The notes below the pieces were generated by a model, which was not told the origin of the DNA, made no database searches, and was given only the letters and a program-made list of their open reading frames with translations. From contig NC_079239.1 of NCBI RefSeq assembly GCF_027921745.1, positions 1,763,501 through 1,827,500 of the forward strand: a DNA stretch of 64,000 bases, in the 5' to 3' direction. Positions 31,911 to 43,452 of this stretch are shown here, piece after piece. The position numbers and the translations under genes were made by a program. This stretch comes from Schizosaccharomyces osmophilus (lineage: Eukaryota > Ascomycota > Schizosaccharomycetes > Schizosaccharomycetales > Schizosaccharomycetaceae). Within the stretch, counting starts at the first letter, position 1, and each line of letters starts with the position of its first letter.

Positions 31911-32868
31911 ATGAACCCCACCAAATTTTATAGCGATGCTATTGAGTATGGATACCCTTGAAATTTGTACTAATTTTTTAGATATTGGAATGGAATTGAA
32001 CCTTCTGTAAATGGAATGCTAGGAGGTTTAGGAACTGGACGTGTATGTACGACTGCAAGACAATGCTTGTTCATAAAATTGCTAATGGTCTTTTTGGATC
32101 CTTTCTGATTGTTAATCCATCTTATTACAAAATTCCATAATTAGAGCTAACGCCACCAGATTCCTCAAGTTGATGCGATTGCCTCCCGTACCTTTTTGCG
32201 TCGTTTGGATTACCGCCTCAAAAAAATCGATAGTTTAGTAGCTGCGGATTGCGGAGCGGGAATAGGAAGAGTAACAGAATCTGTGTTGCTAAAAGTGGCC
32301 TCGCATGTAGACGTTGTTGAGCCGGTGGAAAAATTTGTGTTACAGGCAAGAAACCATTTGCAGGATAAGCCTTGCTCTTTCATCTGTACCGGTTTGCAGA
32401 ATTGGGCCCCAAAGGAAAATCGTTATGGTAAGCCAACCAAAAACCGATAAAGAAAAACCATTGATGAAGCAAGGAAGCTCAAATTGGGGGTTATTTCCGA
32501 ATGCTGACAACGATTCTAGGCTTAATATGGAACCAATGGTGTCTGTCCCATCTTACCAATGATGATTTGGTAGCTTATTTGCTTCGTTGTTCAAAATCGT
32601 TATGCGAACATGGAGTTATTTGCATCAAGGTAATCGATTTTAATTTTTCGTGAAATATATTAACATCTTGTAACCTTAGGAAAACGTTTCTTCCTTTACT
32701 GAAAGCTTTGATGAACAAGATAGCAGCGTCACTCGCACGGATGGCTCGTTTCGAAATATATTTCAAAGGGCCAATTTAGTGATTATTGCAGAGTCTCTAC
32801 AGCATGGATTTCCTGATGAGCTCTACCCTGTTAAAATGTTTGCACTTGTTCCAAAAGCCTCAAAGTAA
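31911..32868 (+). CDS. tae1: protein N-terminal methyltransferase (NTM1/Tae1 family), five exons
   Basis: Exons are 31911-31945, 31982-32042, 32160-32427, 32520-32629 and 32680-32868 (220 residues). NTMT enzymes methylate the alpha-amino group of X-Pro-Lys N-termini, mainly on ribosomal proteins, using S-adenosylmethionine. The signatures are EYWNGIEPSVNGMLGGLG at the N-terminus, the SAM loop VAADCGAGIGRVTESVL (about 58-74), DVVEPVEKF, and WNQWCLSHLTNDD, whose W-N-Q-W resembles the substrate-pocket motif (IWIQWV) of the family. The end is IIAESLQHGFPDELYPVKMFAL. Splice phases all agree. The fourth codon is K after MNP, so the protein itself carries an N-P-T start rather than X-P-K. Confidence 0.93.
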
Positions 32869-33059
32869 AAAAGAAATAAATATCATTTGGCTAGAAAGTT
32901 TTAGGACTAGGAGTAATAGGGAGATTAAGCTTATTTGAAAATCTTCCAAAATAATATGAACCGGTATTATACATAAACATTCTCGTCAAAAACAAAAACC
33001 TACAGTTCAAACGCCTAGAATAGGTAAGATTCCATCTGAATATTCACGAAAATATATTT

Positions 33060-34694
33060 CTAGGACGAACTGGTTGATGAAGGGGGCACAAGTTTTTTCT
33101 TTTTCTTCTTCTTAGCATTCGATGACGACGAGCTTGTAGTTGGTGCATTGGGTATAACAACTGTCGCATTCTTAATGTCTTCAGAATCATTGACTTTTTG
33201 GAGCTCTTGTGATGCCGATATTGTAAACATTACATCTCTCAACTGTTCGGATAAATCACCAATTTGCTGTTGCATCGTGACGATTTCTTCAACTTTCTTG
33301 TTATGTCTAACCTCCAGAGATTGAATTCGCAATAACAAATTCTCGTTTATACTCTTTTCTTCGTCGTAATTACGCTTCCATCCGATGATCTCTGAAGAAA
33401 GGTTTTTTATCTTGTCATTTTTCTTCTTCATATTGCTCTCTGCGATGTCTATCCGTGAACGAAGTTCATTATTAGCGTTCGAAGAAGCCGTGGTAATCTT
33501 AGATTTTAGTGTAATTTCTTCATTTGAACGAGCAAGCATTTCAGACATTGAAGACAATTGTGACTCATAAAACATACGCTGAGACTCTAGTTGTGAAGTT
33601 AAAATTTGAGTGTATTCGAGTCCCATCTTCTCACGAATCTTTAAATTGAATTGATCGGAAGTAGAACTTTCACCTGTTGACTTTTCATTCGAGAGTTCAA
33701 CCACTTTTCCATCCAGTTCGGACTGCAGTAAGCGATGAACGTAGCGATCACCAGCATAATCCCATACCCGTTGACTTTCTAAATGCATAGCATAGCAATG
33801 ATTAGACTCAATATAATGTTGTTTGGCGTGAGCGTCATGATATCTCCCGCAGCCAACATTACCACAGATAAGACACATCCACAAATCTTCTTCACATGAA
33901 CAGGAAGAGCATTTCCCAGAATGACGGTTTGTTTCTTTTTTTTGGGTGTACCTACAAACGGGACAAGAAGAATTTCCCCACTTTTGTAAGCATTGGCAGT
34001 GGAAGGTATGCTGACAAACAATAGTGATCAGTCCTGTGACGGAAGAATCCATTCTTTCAAGGCATACCACACACATAGGAAGCTCAACAAGAGAGGGCGT
34101 TGGCGGTGCCAAGGGACGAGAGAAACTCGATGTTTGTGAAGTACTGTTCAGTAAAGGAGTAGAGGAGTTGGACGGACTTTCCACTTGGATTCCATCAATA
34201 TGAACAACACGACAAGTCTCAGGTTCTATTTGACTAAATAGTTTCCCGTTATATTCAGAGAAGAAACGAATAACGCTGGCCTGGTCAATGAACTTCAAAA
34301 GAGCAAGAATCCGATTAGGAACTTTCGTTCTCAACAGACGAATATGACTTATCGAACTACAATTCTTTTCTCCTAAAAATCCTAAAATGTCTGAAGGGGA
34401 CATATACAGGGGAATAGCCAAAATAGCAAGAAGGAGTCCAGGTCCACGGAATTCACTAGTCATATCCGGGATTTCTTTATACAAGTGAATAATCCCATGG
34501 CCCAGACTGATTTCATCTACCTTTGGGACATGAGTTTGCTGATAGTCCATAGAAATAACTGAGATTTCTTCCAAGCGTAAGTCTGCGTGCGCTTTCGGAA
34601 ACCACTTGGAGGGTTTTTTAGACCTGAATTCGTTCTTTAATGAGAATATATCTTGAACTGGATTTTCACAGTTAATTTTAATGTAATAATGCAT
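33060..34694 (-). CDS. etp1: BRAP2/Etp1-type RING and UBP zinc-finger ubiquitin ligase
   Basis: 544 residues with no intron. The order is the one known from BRAP2/IMP and yeast Etp1. An RRM-like BRAP2 domain occupies about 85-175 (LLAILAIPLYMSPSDILGFLG). A RING finger follows (CVVCLERM...CQHTFHCQCLQKW...CPVC, about 211-250), then a UBP-type zinc finger (CSSCSCEEDLWMCLICGNVGCGRY...HCYAMHLESQRVWDY, about 258-325). Next comes a long coiled coil (about 350-500) and a lysine/serine tail. Such proteins bind ubiquitin and act as E3 ligases; the yeast protein is tied to ethanol tolerance and the human one to Ras signalling. The tail has an unbroken run of eight lysines followed by serines. Confidence 0.93.
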   Translation of the reverse strand: MHYYIKINCENPVQDIFSLKNEFRSKKPSKWFPKAHADLRLEEISVISMDYQQTHVPKVDEISLGHGIIHLYKEIPDMTSEFRGPGLLLAILAIPLYMSPSDILGFLGEKNCSSISHIRLLRTKVPNRILALLKFIDQASVIRFFSEYNGKLFSQIEPETCRVVHIDGIQVESPSNSSTPLLNSTSQTSSFSRPLAPPTPSLVELPMCVVCLERMDSSVTGLITIVCQHTFHCQCLQKWGNSSCPVCRYTQKKETNRHSGKCSSCSCEEDLWMCLICGNVGCGRYHDAHAKQHYIESNHCYAMHLESQRVWDYAGDRYVHRLLQSELDGKVVELSNEKSTGESSTSDQFNLKIREKMGLEYTQILTSQLESQRMFYESQLSSMSEMLARSNEEITLKSKITTASSNANNELRSRIDIAESNMKKKNDKIKNLSSEIIGWKRNYDEEKSINENLLLRIQSLEVRHNKKVEEIVTMQQQIGDLSEQLRDVMFTISASQELQKVNDSEDIKNATVVIPNAPTTSSSSSNAKKKKKKKLVPPSSTSSS

Positions 34695-35578
34695 GCATTG
34701 ACAGTTTTTATAAAAGTGGATGGCGATTTGGAAGTCAAACTATGCAATCAAATAGGGAATGAAGAAACTTGATGAAACGCAAGTTTGTAAAGACAGAAAA
34801 TAATAAAATTAATAAATAGAAAGGAAAGCATGTAGGGAAAGTTCATAGTTCATGAATCAACCAAAGATGAGGAAAGCAACCAATTGTGTTACAAGTGCAT
34901 TGATCTGGTCAGTAGAGCTTTTCTTTCAATAATATACAAGCTCTTATGTCTTTGGGAAACTTAAAGATAAGAAAAGGTCGCTCGGAGACTTTTTACTTGA
35001 CACGAAGCACAGGAAAAGACCTTACGCTCTTTTGAAGGTCTCAGCAAGAATCAGTATAATAAAAAAAACCCCCAACTTTCAATTTGAGACAATTTTATCT
35101 TGCAGTTCAATGGCTGGGCTCCTTCGTAGTAGAAAAGCTGTCAGCCAAAGACTTAAGGTCAGATGACTGGAGACATAAAAGCCAGGATATACATATTTTT
35201 AATGAAAGTTTAGTAGTGAAATAGTAATGAAAATAGAAACACCAAATACATGTGAAGAAATATCAGAATTCGAAACGAGCACACTCCAAACGAACCTCAC
35301 TTTTACAAACGCTCGCTTTACAAGCTATTAAAGTGTAGTCTAGTTCACCCATTTTAAAAATTTAGGTGGGTTTTATTGTTGCAAAGGTGGATTAGTAGCA
35401 GATTGAAACGATTTAAAACGACTTTGGAAGGAAAAGGAGGAAAGCAACTCCAGGACTCCGTAGACGCGATTTTGGGATATTCAGTATTGTATGAAATTAA
35501 TAAACAAATAGAAAGAAAGAAAGAAGCTAGATCTTGATGATTTTATAGTTCTTATAGGGGCAATAACAAGCAATAGCA
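34695..35578. other. divergent intergenic region etp1/png3
   Basis: About 880 bases of AT-rich promoter sequence for two divergent genes. An AAAAAAAACCCCC stretch lies near 35062-35074. No ORF or RNA is recognisable. Confidence 0.4.
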
Positions 35579-36269
35579 ATGCCAGAAGAAAATACACAAG
35601 AAGTTGGCATGAACCTGCTACTAGAAATGGCCGATGGTATAATTATTTATTTCTGTTCTTTTTCTCACTCTTGTCTTAGTGTTGGACGCAACTCCAAGTG
35701 ATTTGTCTTCGGATTTTAGTAAAATCCATTGCTTAGATGGAAAAATCAAGGGTATGTAGTTGAGAGTGATCGATAAATGGTGTATCAAAGCTTGAATACA
35801 TGTATTAATTATCTCATTAGAAATGCAAATGGCCTTGGATGCTTCCGTTCACAAAATTATGAGCTCCAATGCCACCCCGGATGAAAGATCTTCCATAATA
35901 CAAAACATTGTGGAAGTTGTAAAAAAGAATTCACCCCTTATCCATAGAAAAGCTCATATATCTATGCACACAGAAGCTGTATCCAAGCAAAACCTTTCGA
36001 GGTTGCAGACTTGCTTTCAGGCAATGGAAATGATCTATCCTCATTTTTTTATTCCATACGTTGCTGCCCCAGAGCCTTTGGAATCCCGCCGTGAAAAGCG
36101 AGTACCTACTAGATCATCAAAGCGGCGACAAGGAAGGGATGCCAGCGCTAAGGAGACGAGTGAAAAGAAAAAGAAACCGGATGCTGTTGACTCTCTTGTT
36201 CATTCTCCTAACTTTTCAGATCAACAATCAGACGCTTCCACAGTAGCAGGTTTAAATGATTTTCCGTAA
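35579..36269 (+). CDS. png3: ING-family N-terminal domain protein without PHD finger, three exons
   Basis: Exons are 35579-35636, 35680-35751 and 35821-36269 (192 residues). The N-terminal 100 residues have the helical ING shape: LLLEMADVLDATPSDLSSDF, then IHCLDGKIKEMQMALD. In histone acetyltransferase and deacetylase complexes this domain holds the complex together, while a C-terminal PHD finger reads H3K4me3. Here the protein ends in a basic nuclear-localisation-like stretch (RREKRVPTRSSKRR) and an acidic/serine tail, with no cysteine pattern. No PHD-like exon is visible downstream before tfb1. As I recall, an ING homologue named png3 sits at this place in S. pombe (SPAC16E8.12c), so the lack of PHD may be normal for this paralogue. 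Confidence 0.78.
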
Positions 36270-36781
36270 AGCGAACATCAATGTGTGACAAGCCGGTCCT
36301 TGCACATTTATTTGTTTCCTTTTATATATAAATGCTCGCTCACGCTCTCTCTCTTTACAATAATCTGCTGTAATCTTGTGGATAGCCAAACTATAGTGTC
36401 TCTTCCAACGTCGTTCTGCTATGCTACTTTCTTGACTTCTGTTTCTTTTCGCTAAACAGCATTGGCATTGGGTCTACTTTCTCTTGTCTGAAGACAGTCT
36501 CGATGGTTGTCTTTATTTTGGTAGTAATGTATTAATTATTAACGACCTTTATTATCTTTAAGGGCCTTTGGATTTCAATAAGAGTAAAATACGTAACGAT
36601 TAAAAGGAAATTTCAAAATGATATTCATTGTGAAGTAATAAGTTAATAGAAAAATCTACTTTCCTGAAACTAAAGAGAAACGTTAATAACATCTATTTTT
36701 GTCTTGATGAGTTAATCTTCATTTGGTAGATGAAACATACCAAAAGTTCAGAATCGCCATTCTCTACTACCACTTTTGAAA
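36270..36781. other. intergenic region png3/tfb1
   Basis: A pyrimidine-rich stretch (36300-36440) and AT-rich promoter sequence. Nothing further is recognisable. Confidence 0.4.
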
Positions 36782-38621
36782 ATGGGGGATCGTGTAGAGA
36801 CGTTTGCTTACTTTAAAAAGAAAATAGGTAAGGAAGAAATATGATTTTGTATAGCTAATAAATAGGTGTTTTATCGGTAGATACCAGGATGAAATGGGTC
36901 GCTGAAGGAAAGACGAATCCAGCAATTGATATCTCTTTTGATGCAATAGCAAGTAAGAATAACCATAATTTATTTCTTCTTCAACACTAACAACAACGAA
37001 GATTTGCAAATGACACCGGCATCGTCTGCAAAGATCATGGTTCGTGTTTTTATTATTATGAACAAAGGTGAGGAGCCTACGCCCTTGGTTTTTAGCTTTA
37101 CGAATTTAAGTAATGCTCGTCAAAACTGTGAAATGATTACGGCAGAGCTTCAGAAAGCAATTACTAGGCAACGGGATAATACAGTGTCCGATGAAAAATC
37201 ATTCGGAGTGGAATCCCTGAATGAGAAGTATCTGATGGAGGACATTGACCTTCAAGAATCACTTTTGACGAGCAATAGTGAGATGTTTCAAACATTTAAA
37301 GAAGCGGTCATGAAAGGCCACTTAAGTAACGAGCAATTTTGGTCTACGCGATTGCATTTGTTACGTGCTCATGCTGTGGAAAGATCACAGCAAAAAGGAC
37401 CGTATAATGTTTTATCGTCAATAAAGCCAAAAACTGTGGATAATCAAATGAAGGTTTCATTGACCCGCCAGCAAATTCATGATATGTTTGAACAGCAACC
37501 ACAACTTCGAACAGTTTATGACAAGCATGTCCCTCCGTTAGCTGAAGGAGAGTTTTGGAGTAGATTTTTTCTGTCGAAGCTCTGTAAAAAGTTTCGTGGA
37601 GACCGGATTACGCCTATGGATCCTTATGATGACATTATGGATCAGTATTTAAATGTCGATGAGGGTATTTTAAAGCATATTATTGTTTTTGTGGAATTCT
37701 CTACTGACACCTAGTTTAGAAGATCCAACTAGGAAGGATGAACCTCCTCCATCTCATGTACTAGACATCGAGGGAAACATACAAAATGCAAGTGTACTTG
37801 CCGAGCTACGTCCAGATATTACCATGCGTATAGATAAGGAGGCCATTCCTTTTATGAAGAACATTAACCAATTATCGGAAAGACTTTTGGAAAAAAGCCT
37901 GGGGTAAGGAAATACTAGAAAGGCAATTCTGACTCTGGTTTAGGAACTCGAAGCGTCTAAAGACTGAAACCGAAAATCAGTACTTGCAGGAGTCTGGATT
38001 TCATGATCTAGAAGAAGATCACAAAGACACCAAAGTCATACTAAATATCCAAGAACAGGATCAATTCTTAGAAAAAAATTTTGCTCCTTCGTCAAAGCAA
38101 TCAACGGAAGAGCCTCTGCCACCTCTGGAAGTTTTACAAAGCCTTTACCAAGAGGAATTAGTGGAGTTGGATAATACCGATCGCGACGAGAATGCTTTGG
38201 CAGAAGCTGCTCAACAGCTTACCCACGCTATGAGAGAAAAACATGAGTTTGAGACTCATGGTACGGATATGAATGTTCCGAAAGATATAAAGGAAGAGGT
38301 ATCTATGTGCCATACTGTGAGTGTCGAATTTCTACACCAGTTTTGGAGTGCCTTATTTAGTCCAAACTATTCTGATAAAAATGTCATGGCACCTTTACAG
38401 CAAGCATTATTGAATTCTAAAGTCCGGGTAGATGCCATAGTCTCGCAGGCTAAAAAGCGAAACGTCAATCCGTCTTATATCTATCAGGTAAGGTTTGCTT
38501 CGTACTATGTCTTTTCGATTGCTAATGAAAATAATCATAGTTGGTTTCGTCAATCCTTTCTTCGATTGATGTTGCATTAGGGGAATATCAAAGAAGGCTG
38601 TCCATGGTTCCTTCGACTTAA
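36782..38621 (+). CDS. tfb1: TFIIH core subunit Tfb1 (p62), six exons
   Basis: Exons are 36782-36827, 36881-36952, 37002-37664, 37720-37903, 37944-38487 and 38541-38621 (529 residues). Tfb1 is a structural subunit of TFIIH in transcription initiation and nucleotide excision repair. The N-terminal PH-like domain is spread over exons 1-3 (MKWVAEGKTNPAIDISF). Two BSD domains follow, marked by LSNEQFWSTRLHLLRAHA and LAEGEFWSRFFLSKLCKKF. The last exon restores the C-terminal helix (LSSIDVALGEYQRRL). A downstream acceptor in the same place would give a frame lacking that motif, so I chose 38541. The fourth exon uses the second of two adjacent TTAG/CTAG acceptors because the first leads to an immediate stop. 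Confidence 0.92.
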
Positions 38622-39064
38622 AGCCAGGTTTTTCGTAGCACCAATATCTCTTCAATTTTTATTATGATGCCCATTTTACGACTGACTACCATTTTAATAC
38701 AACATTCGCACCTAATTTTAGAAAATAGACACGACAAAAATAAATTGGGATTTGAGATTTTAAAATACTTTCGTTCTTGTAAATTATAGCATTCAAAACA
38801 CAATAATACAAATCTTATAATTCATTCATAAAACCAACTTTCGGCGACTAACAATTTCAAAATAATTTAAATTAGAATTAAATTAAACCAAATTTGCAAG
38901 AGTAATTTCGTCCTTAATATTACACTTGTTTACTTCAAATATATGTCTGGTGCACTATTGTTACAACTTGAACACCAACTCACATGGAAAGAGACCTGAG
39001 TCTTTCTTTGGTAAAGAAAAGGAAGCAGTTATTCAAAGCAGGTCTTTAAAAAGGTTACTATAAA
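38622..39064. other. intergenic region tfb1/rsm7
   Basis: Very AT-rich spacer of about 440 bases. No feature is recognised. Confidence 0.4.
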
Positions 39065-39919
39065 ATGTTTAATGTTAGAGCGAATGTGTTGAAGGCTATC
39101 AAGTTCCCTGTATTTCAAGGTTTACGAACAAAATCTCCTACATATACAAAATCTAGGTTTTGTAACCATTTACGATTATTTCAAAGTTTAAGCATTCAAA
39201 GGAATAAGAATTCATCTTCCGCAGTAAATGGCGAAGAACGGAGCAGTCCTGGTTTAGAAAATCTCCTTGCTCAATTACAGGAAGCGGTTGGTGAAACAAC
39301 AAAGGAGAAGGATAGTTTAGTAGCAGAGCCTCAAGAGGAGAAACCGGACGGAAATTTTTTGGAGACGGTTTGGTCAAATTCCTCAAAGTCAGTGGAGGAA
39401 GTCATTAATCGACCTTTTCAAGTAGACCCAGCTGTGCAGCATTTAGTCAATATGATTATGAGGGACGGGAAAAAAACAAAGGCAGAGAAAATTGTCGCTA
39501 CTGCTTTAACCACTATACAAAAAGAGAAAGGAAAAAACCCAGTGACTTTACTGAGGCAAGCTTTGGCTGATATCTCACCCATTATGAAATTGGTAAGTTA
39601 GACTGAAAAATTGGTGATTCTCGATTTTGCTTTTCTTTCTTTGATTTAAAATTACATATTAACATGCGGCTAGATTACTGCTAAACGATTCAACAAGGGC
39701 GTCGAATTTCCTATACCCTTGAAAGAGAAGCAAAGGAGGAGGATAGCCATTAAATGGCTTTTGGATTCATCCAAGTCCCATAGTTCAAAACGACTTTCAG
39801 AAAGGCTTACGAAAGAAATCCTCGCAATTCTTGATACCACCAGTTCCTGTTTCAAAAAGAGGGACCATTTGCACAAGATGTGTTTAGTCAACCGTGGTAA
39901 TGCTCCTATTCGTGTATAG
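39065..39919 (+). CDS. rsm7: mitochondrial small-subunit ribosomal protein uS7m, two exons
   Basis: Exons are 39065-39592 and 39674-39919 (257 residues). This is the mitochondrial homologue of bacterial S7, which nucleates assembly of the 3' domain of small-subunit rRNA. The first 70 residues are basic and hydroxylated, as in a mitochondrial presequence. The S7 fold begins at RPFQVDPAVQHLVNMIMRDGKKTKAEKI (about 115-140) and continues across the splice as KLITAKRFNKGVEFPIPLK. It then gives RRRIAIKWLL and ends KKRDHLHKMCLVNRGNAPIRV. The cytosolic member of the same family, rps5, lies 19 kb away in this window. The intron has donor GTAAGT and acceptor TAG after ATTAACATG. Confidence 0.93.
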
Positions 39920-40096
39920 TTTTATTCTTTATCTACCATTTAATGTATATAAGCGTATATTTGCTGAAATCCTTCTTAATTTCACTGATACGCTTCACTC
40001 AATACACTTTGAACTTTTTATTGTATTGTATTGTATGCTAAATTCCTCTATATAAATAATATCAATGATATGCAATCTAGTCATTAGCAAAGCTTA

Positions 40097-42718
40097 CTAA
40101 CAAACAACGTGCAAGGTTGTAGTGTCCATGCCCCTGATTTGTTTAGGATCTAACATTTCATAAGTACATGTCTCAAACGCCATTAAAACATCCTCATCAG
40201 AAGTAATCGTAATAAAGTCACCATCTTCATCTATATACTTTAACCGAACACTTGATGAATCATCATCCTTCGTAATTCCACATAATTTTATCTTGTGCTC
40301 CACTTTGCTCAACAATTCGCCAAAAGTAATATTTCGTGGAACAATCATTGCAAAACTCACATCATGAAGTTGCAAACGGACCATGACTGAATAACATCGT
40401 GCCATATAAGGTGTATCTGAAGTAACCGGTTCACCCCTTTGAGAATTGGACCCATCATTGTAAGATAATCGATTATCGGAATTATCACTTTGCCGCACAG
40501 TGGAAAAATCCAACAAGTCATCCATCATTCCAGTTTCTGAATCCCCAACTTGTGATTGTTGCCCAGATATATTTGAGCGACTATAGTTATAATCACTTAA
40601 AAGTGAATTCACCTGACTCAGATGAGAAGTTTGGCTCGCTCCCGAGGGATTAGATACAACAGATGAGGAATCATTGCCGATAAATTCTGACGCGGCTTGT
40701 GAGTTGCCGGAAACGGACCTGGTCAATTCCTCACCATTGAGGCGTAAATCAGGGTACTCGAATTTGTCAGGGCTAGTTCGTTGATTTCCTTTGGAAATCC
40801 CGTTTTTAGAAAATGGACTAGGATTAGATATCGGGCTTGAGAAGCTTAATGTCTGGTTGAAAGCATCATCAAGCGAATGCGTCCGCATCAAATACGGTTT
40901 TGAAGGGCTGCCAATCTTCACAGATTTGGTACCATCCAAGCCATGATGGCCAAGTGATGAAGATGATGCATTCCGAGCATCTATGGGTGGGCCCTCCTTT
41001 TTCTTTATGAGTCTTCCTAAAGTTGAAAGCCACAACCTATGGCTTTCTTCATTCCTTAATTTTAATACAAAGGATTCATTATGTGGGTCACCTCTCCAAA
41101 AAATGTGAAGAGCATATGGGTCGGCACTAGTATTTGGAACAACGGCAGTAATATTGGAAACCAAAATTCTTCCTTTTAGTTGGAGAGTATCCATCCTCTT
41201 TGGCTTTTTGTTAATGCTGATACTGCGTGCCTGCTTTTTTAGAGGGGAAAGTTCTTTACAACACAAAAGTATTTTTTCGAAAAGATAGACATAATACTCT
41301 CGTTCAATGTCGGCTTTAGAGACGTTAACAACATCCCACAACAAAAGTTGTCCAAAAAATGATAAAGAATAGCCTTTCCAATCAATAACTCGCTGTTCAA
41401 GCTCAGTTATCGCAGACCTATTTTCATGAATACGTCTGGTTTCGTTCACTTTGTTAGCTATACGAACGACGCATGCCATTCCTTGTCTTAATTCTTCATC
41501 ATAGGGATAATCAAGGGGAGTATTTTTAATTAATTGAGATAAAAGGAGTGGATATTTACAGATTCGTTGAATGGGTTTGATTAGCAACGCAGGAAACTCG
41601 TAATAAGGCTCCAAGAGATAGCCTAATTCGGTGAGCTGTGCTTGATTATCAATAATTAATTGCTGGGCAGTAGGAAAATTCAAACAAAATACTTGGTAGA
41701 CAGAAAAACGCTCCTCCAAAGCAAGAAATAACGCACCTATACGCTGCTCGTGAGGCGGTAGTGACAGATTCATTTCTAGCCCAACTAGAAACCTCCTTTG
41801 AAAATCAAGGATTTCGTTTAAATTAGTAAAAATTTTCAGTATCGTTTCTAAAGATAATACTTTGCGTTGCTGTAATGTAGTCATGAAATCAGACAGATAT
41901 TCCAAGTCTTGGATATATTTTAATTCCGTCTCATATATTTCTGCGAGAACCCTTTGGCCGGTTTCTATAAGAAAATGAAGCATACCTGGTGACGTTTCTT
42001 TAGTTGCTTTCAGATGTTGGCCAACGGGCAAGTTTTCGTATTTATCAAGCAAAGTCTCAACGGTTTTCAGTGCCTTAATTAATGAGGACGTAGAGTCGCT
42101 GAAGGTTTCAGAGATAGAAAAAAGAACATTATCCCCGAATCCAAGATTCTTTTTGCACATTAACAAAAATCTGTAAAGCTCTGCTTTACATGCATTTCTA
42201 TTTTCCAAAGTGACAGAAGAATTCACATTTACGGGTTGGTCTGGAGAGACCGCATTGTATAAAGCGCAAAGAGGATAGCCGAAACGGCAAAATAGCCATA
42301 ATTCAGTTACTGGGTCATCGTACGAAATTCCATTGATGTGTAAAACCTTAAAAGGAGTAACATCTGCAACGGAATGTATAAACTCCAGTATGTGTTTTAG
42401 GCCTGGTATCATCAACAAGCGTTTCCGTATATTTCCGCAACGCCTGTATAAAGATACAGTATTTTCTAGAGAATATATAACTTTGGACGGTGGCTGAAGC
42501 AAACGAAGCTTCATATACTCAGATATATTAGTATCATCTTTGTTGGCCAAGCTCGTAGTACTAGAGTTTACGTAAGTGGGAAGTGACTTGGAAGAAACTA
42601 TATTCTGTTAGCTTTGAAACAAACATAAAAAACATGTATGCGAACAAGTTTCCTGGCATCCCTCAGTTTAGCCTGCAGATGACTTTTATATACCTTTTCT
42701 TGCCTGACGAATTGGCAT
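40097..42718 (-). CDS. scd1: Cdc42 guanine nucleotide exchange factor Scd1 (Cdc24 family), two exons
   Basis: Exons are 42718-42694 and 42597-40097 (841 residues). The large reading frame has no ATG at its start. A small first exon (MPIRQARK, donor GTATAT) joined to the acceptor ATATAG after GCTAAC gives the right phase. Scd1 activates Cdc42 at cell tips for polarity and mating. In order there are a CH-like region (about 70-180; WLFCRFGYPLCALYNAV), a DH domain (about 230-410; ETELKYIQDLEYLSDFM, YPLLLSQLIKNT) and a PH domain (about 430-560). A serine-rich linker and a C-terminal PB1 domain (about 755-840; LKYIDEDGDFITITSDEDVLMAFE) follow. PB1 binds the scaffold Scd2. Confidence 0.95.
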
Positions 42719-43452
42719 TCTTTTAAGTTATCATTCAATACTTTCACCTATTTAAAGCAAAAAAGAGATCTATTTTTATCCTTCTCCGAATTGAAGGATG
42801 GTGTCAACCGCTCTCATATAGTATAATGCTTGGGTTAAGCACAAACTCAAAAACTGAGTAGAACACGATTAACCTAGAATCATACACAGAAAAGGTAAAA
42901 TTTCACTCTCTTTACAAGGCGCAAATCCTTTCTTTTCACAACTTTTAATAGTTTAAAACAATTGTAGGGAAAACTAGTATTCTTGGTGTGTAATGTTTAG
43001 GTGGTAGGGCAAGTGATTTTGGGTATCGCTACGTTGTATAATATGGGTTTTGCGTAGCGTGCTGTTTCATTGGAAAAAAACAAATAAAAATACGAAAAAG
43101 CTAGCTGAAAGGCATTTGTAAAAATAGGGATGAAAGGAAAGGAAAAAATACATTCCATCCAAACTTAATGATGGAATAACACCTTTAAAATGGCAGTCAT
43201 ACATCAAAATCATTAATGTAAAAATCGTAGATTCATTTGGAATGAAACAAGTTTATAAACACTAAAGACCCAAAACAAGTTAAATAATAAAAGAAAGTGG
43301 AGTCAGAGATAGGAAAATAAAAAGAATGGAACATTTCTACGCTCAAGAGTAGAAAGATTCAGCACTTCGTAGCTTTCAAGAAAGTAGGAGAAGAAGGGGA
43401 AACGAATAAGTGGGACGGACAATGGGGATTGGAGGAGTTCAATACACTTTCT
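42719..43452. other. intergenic region scd1/coiled-coil gene
   Basis: The scd1 promoter and the 3' flank of the next minus-strand gene. AT-rich, with no recognised feature. Confidence 0.4.
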
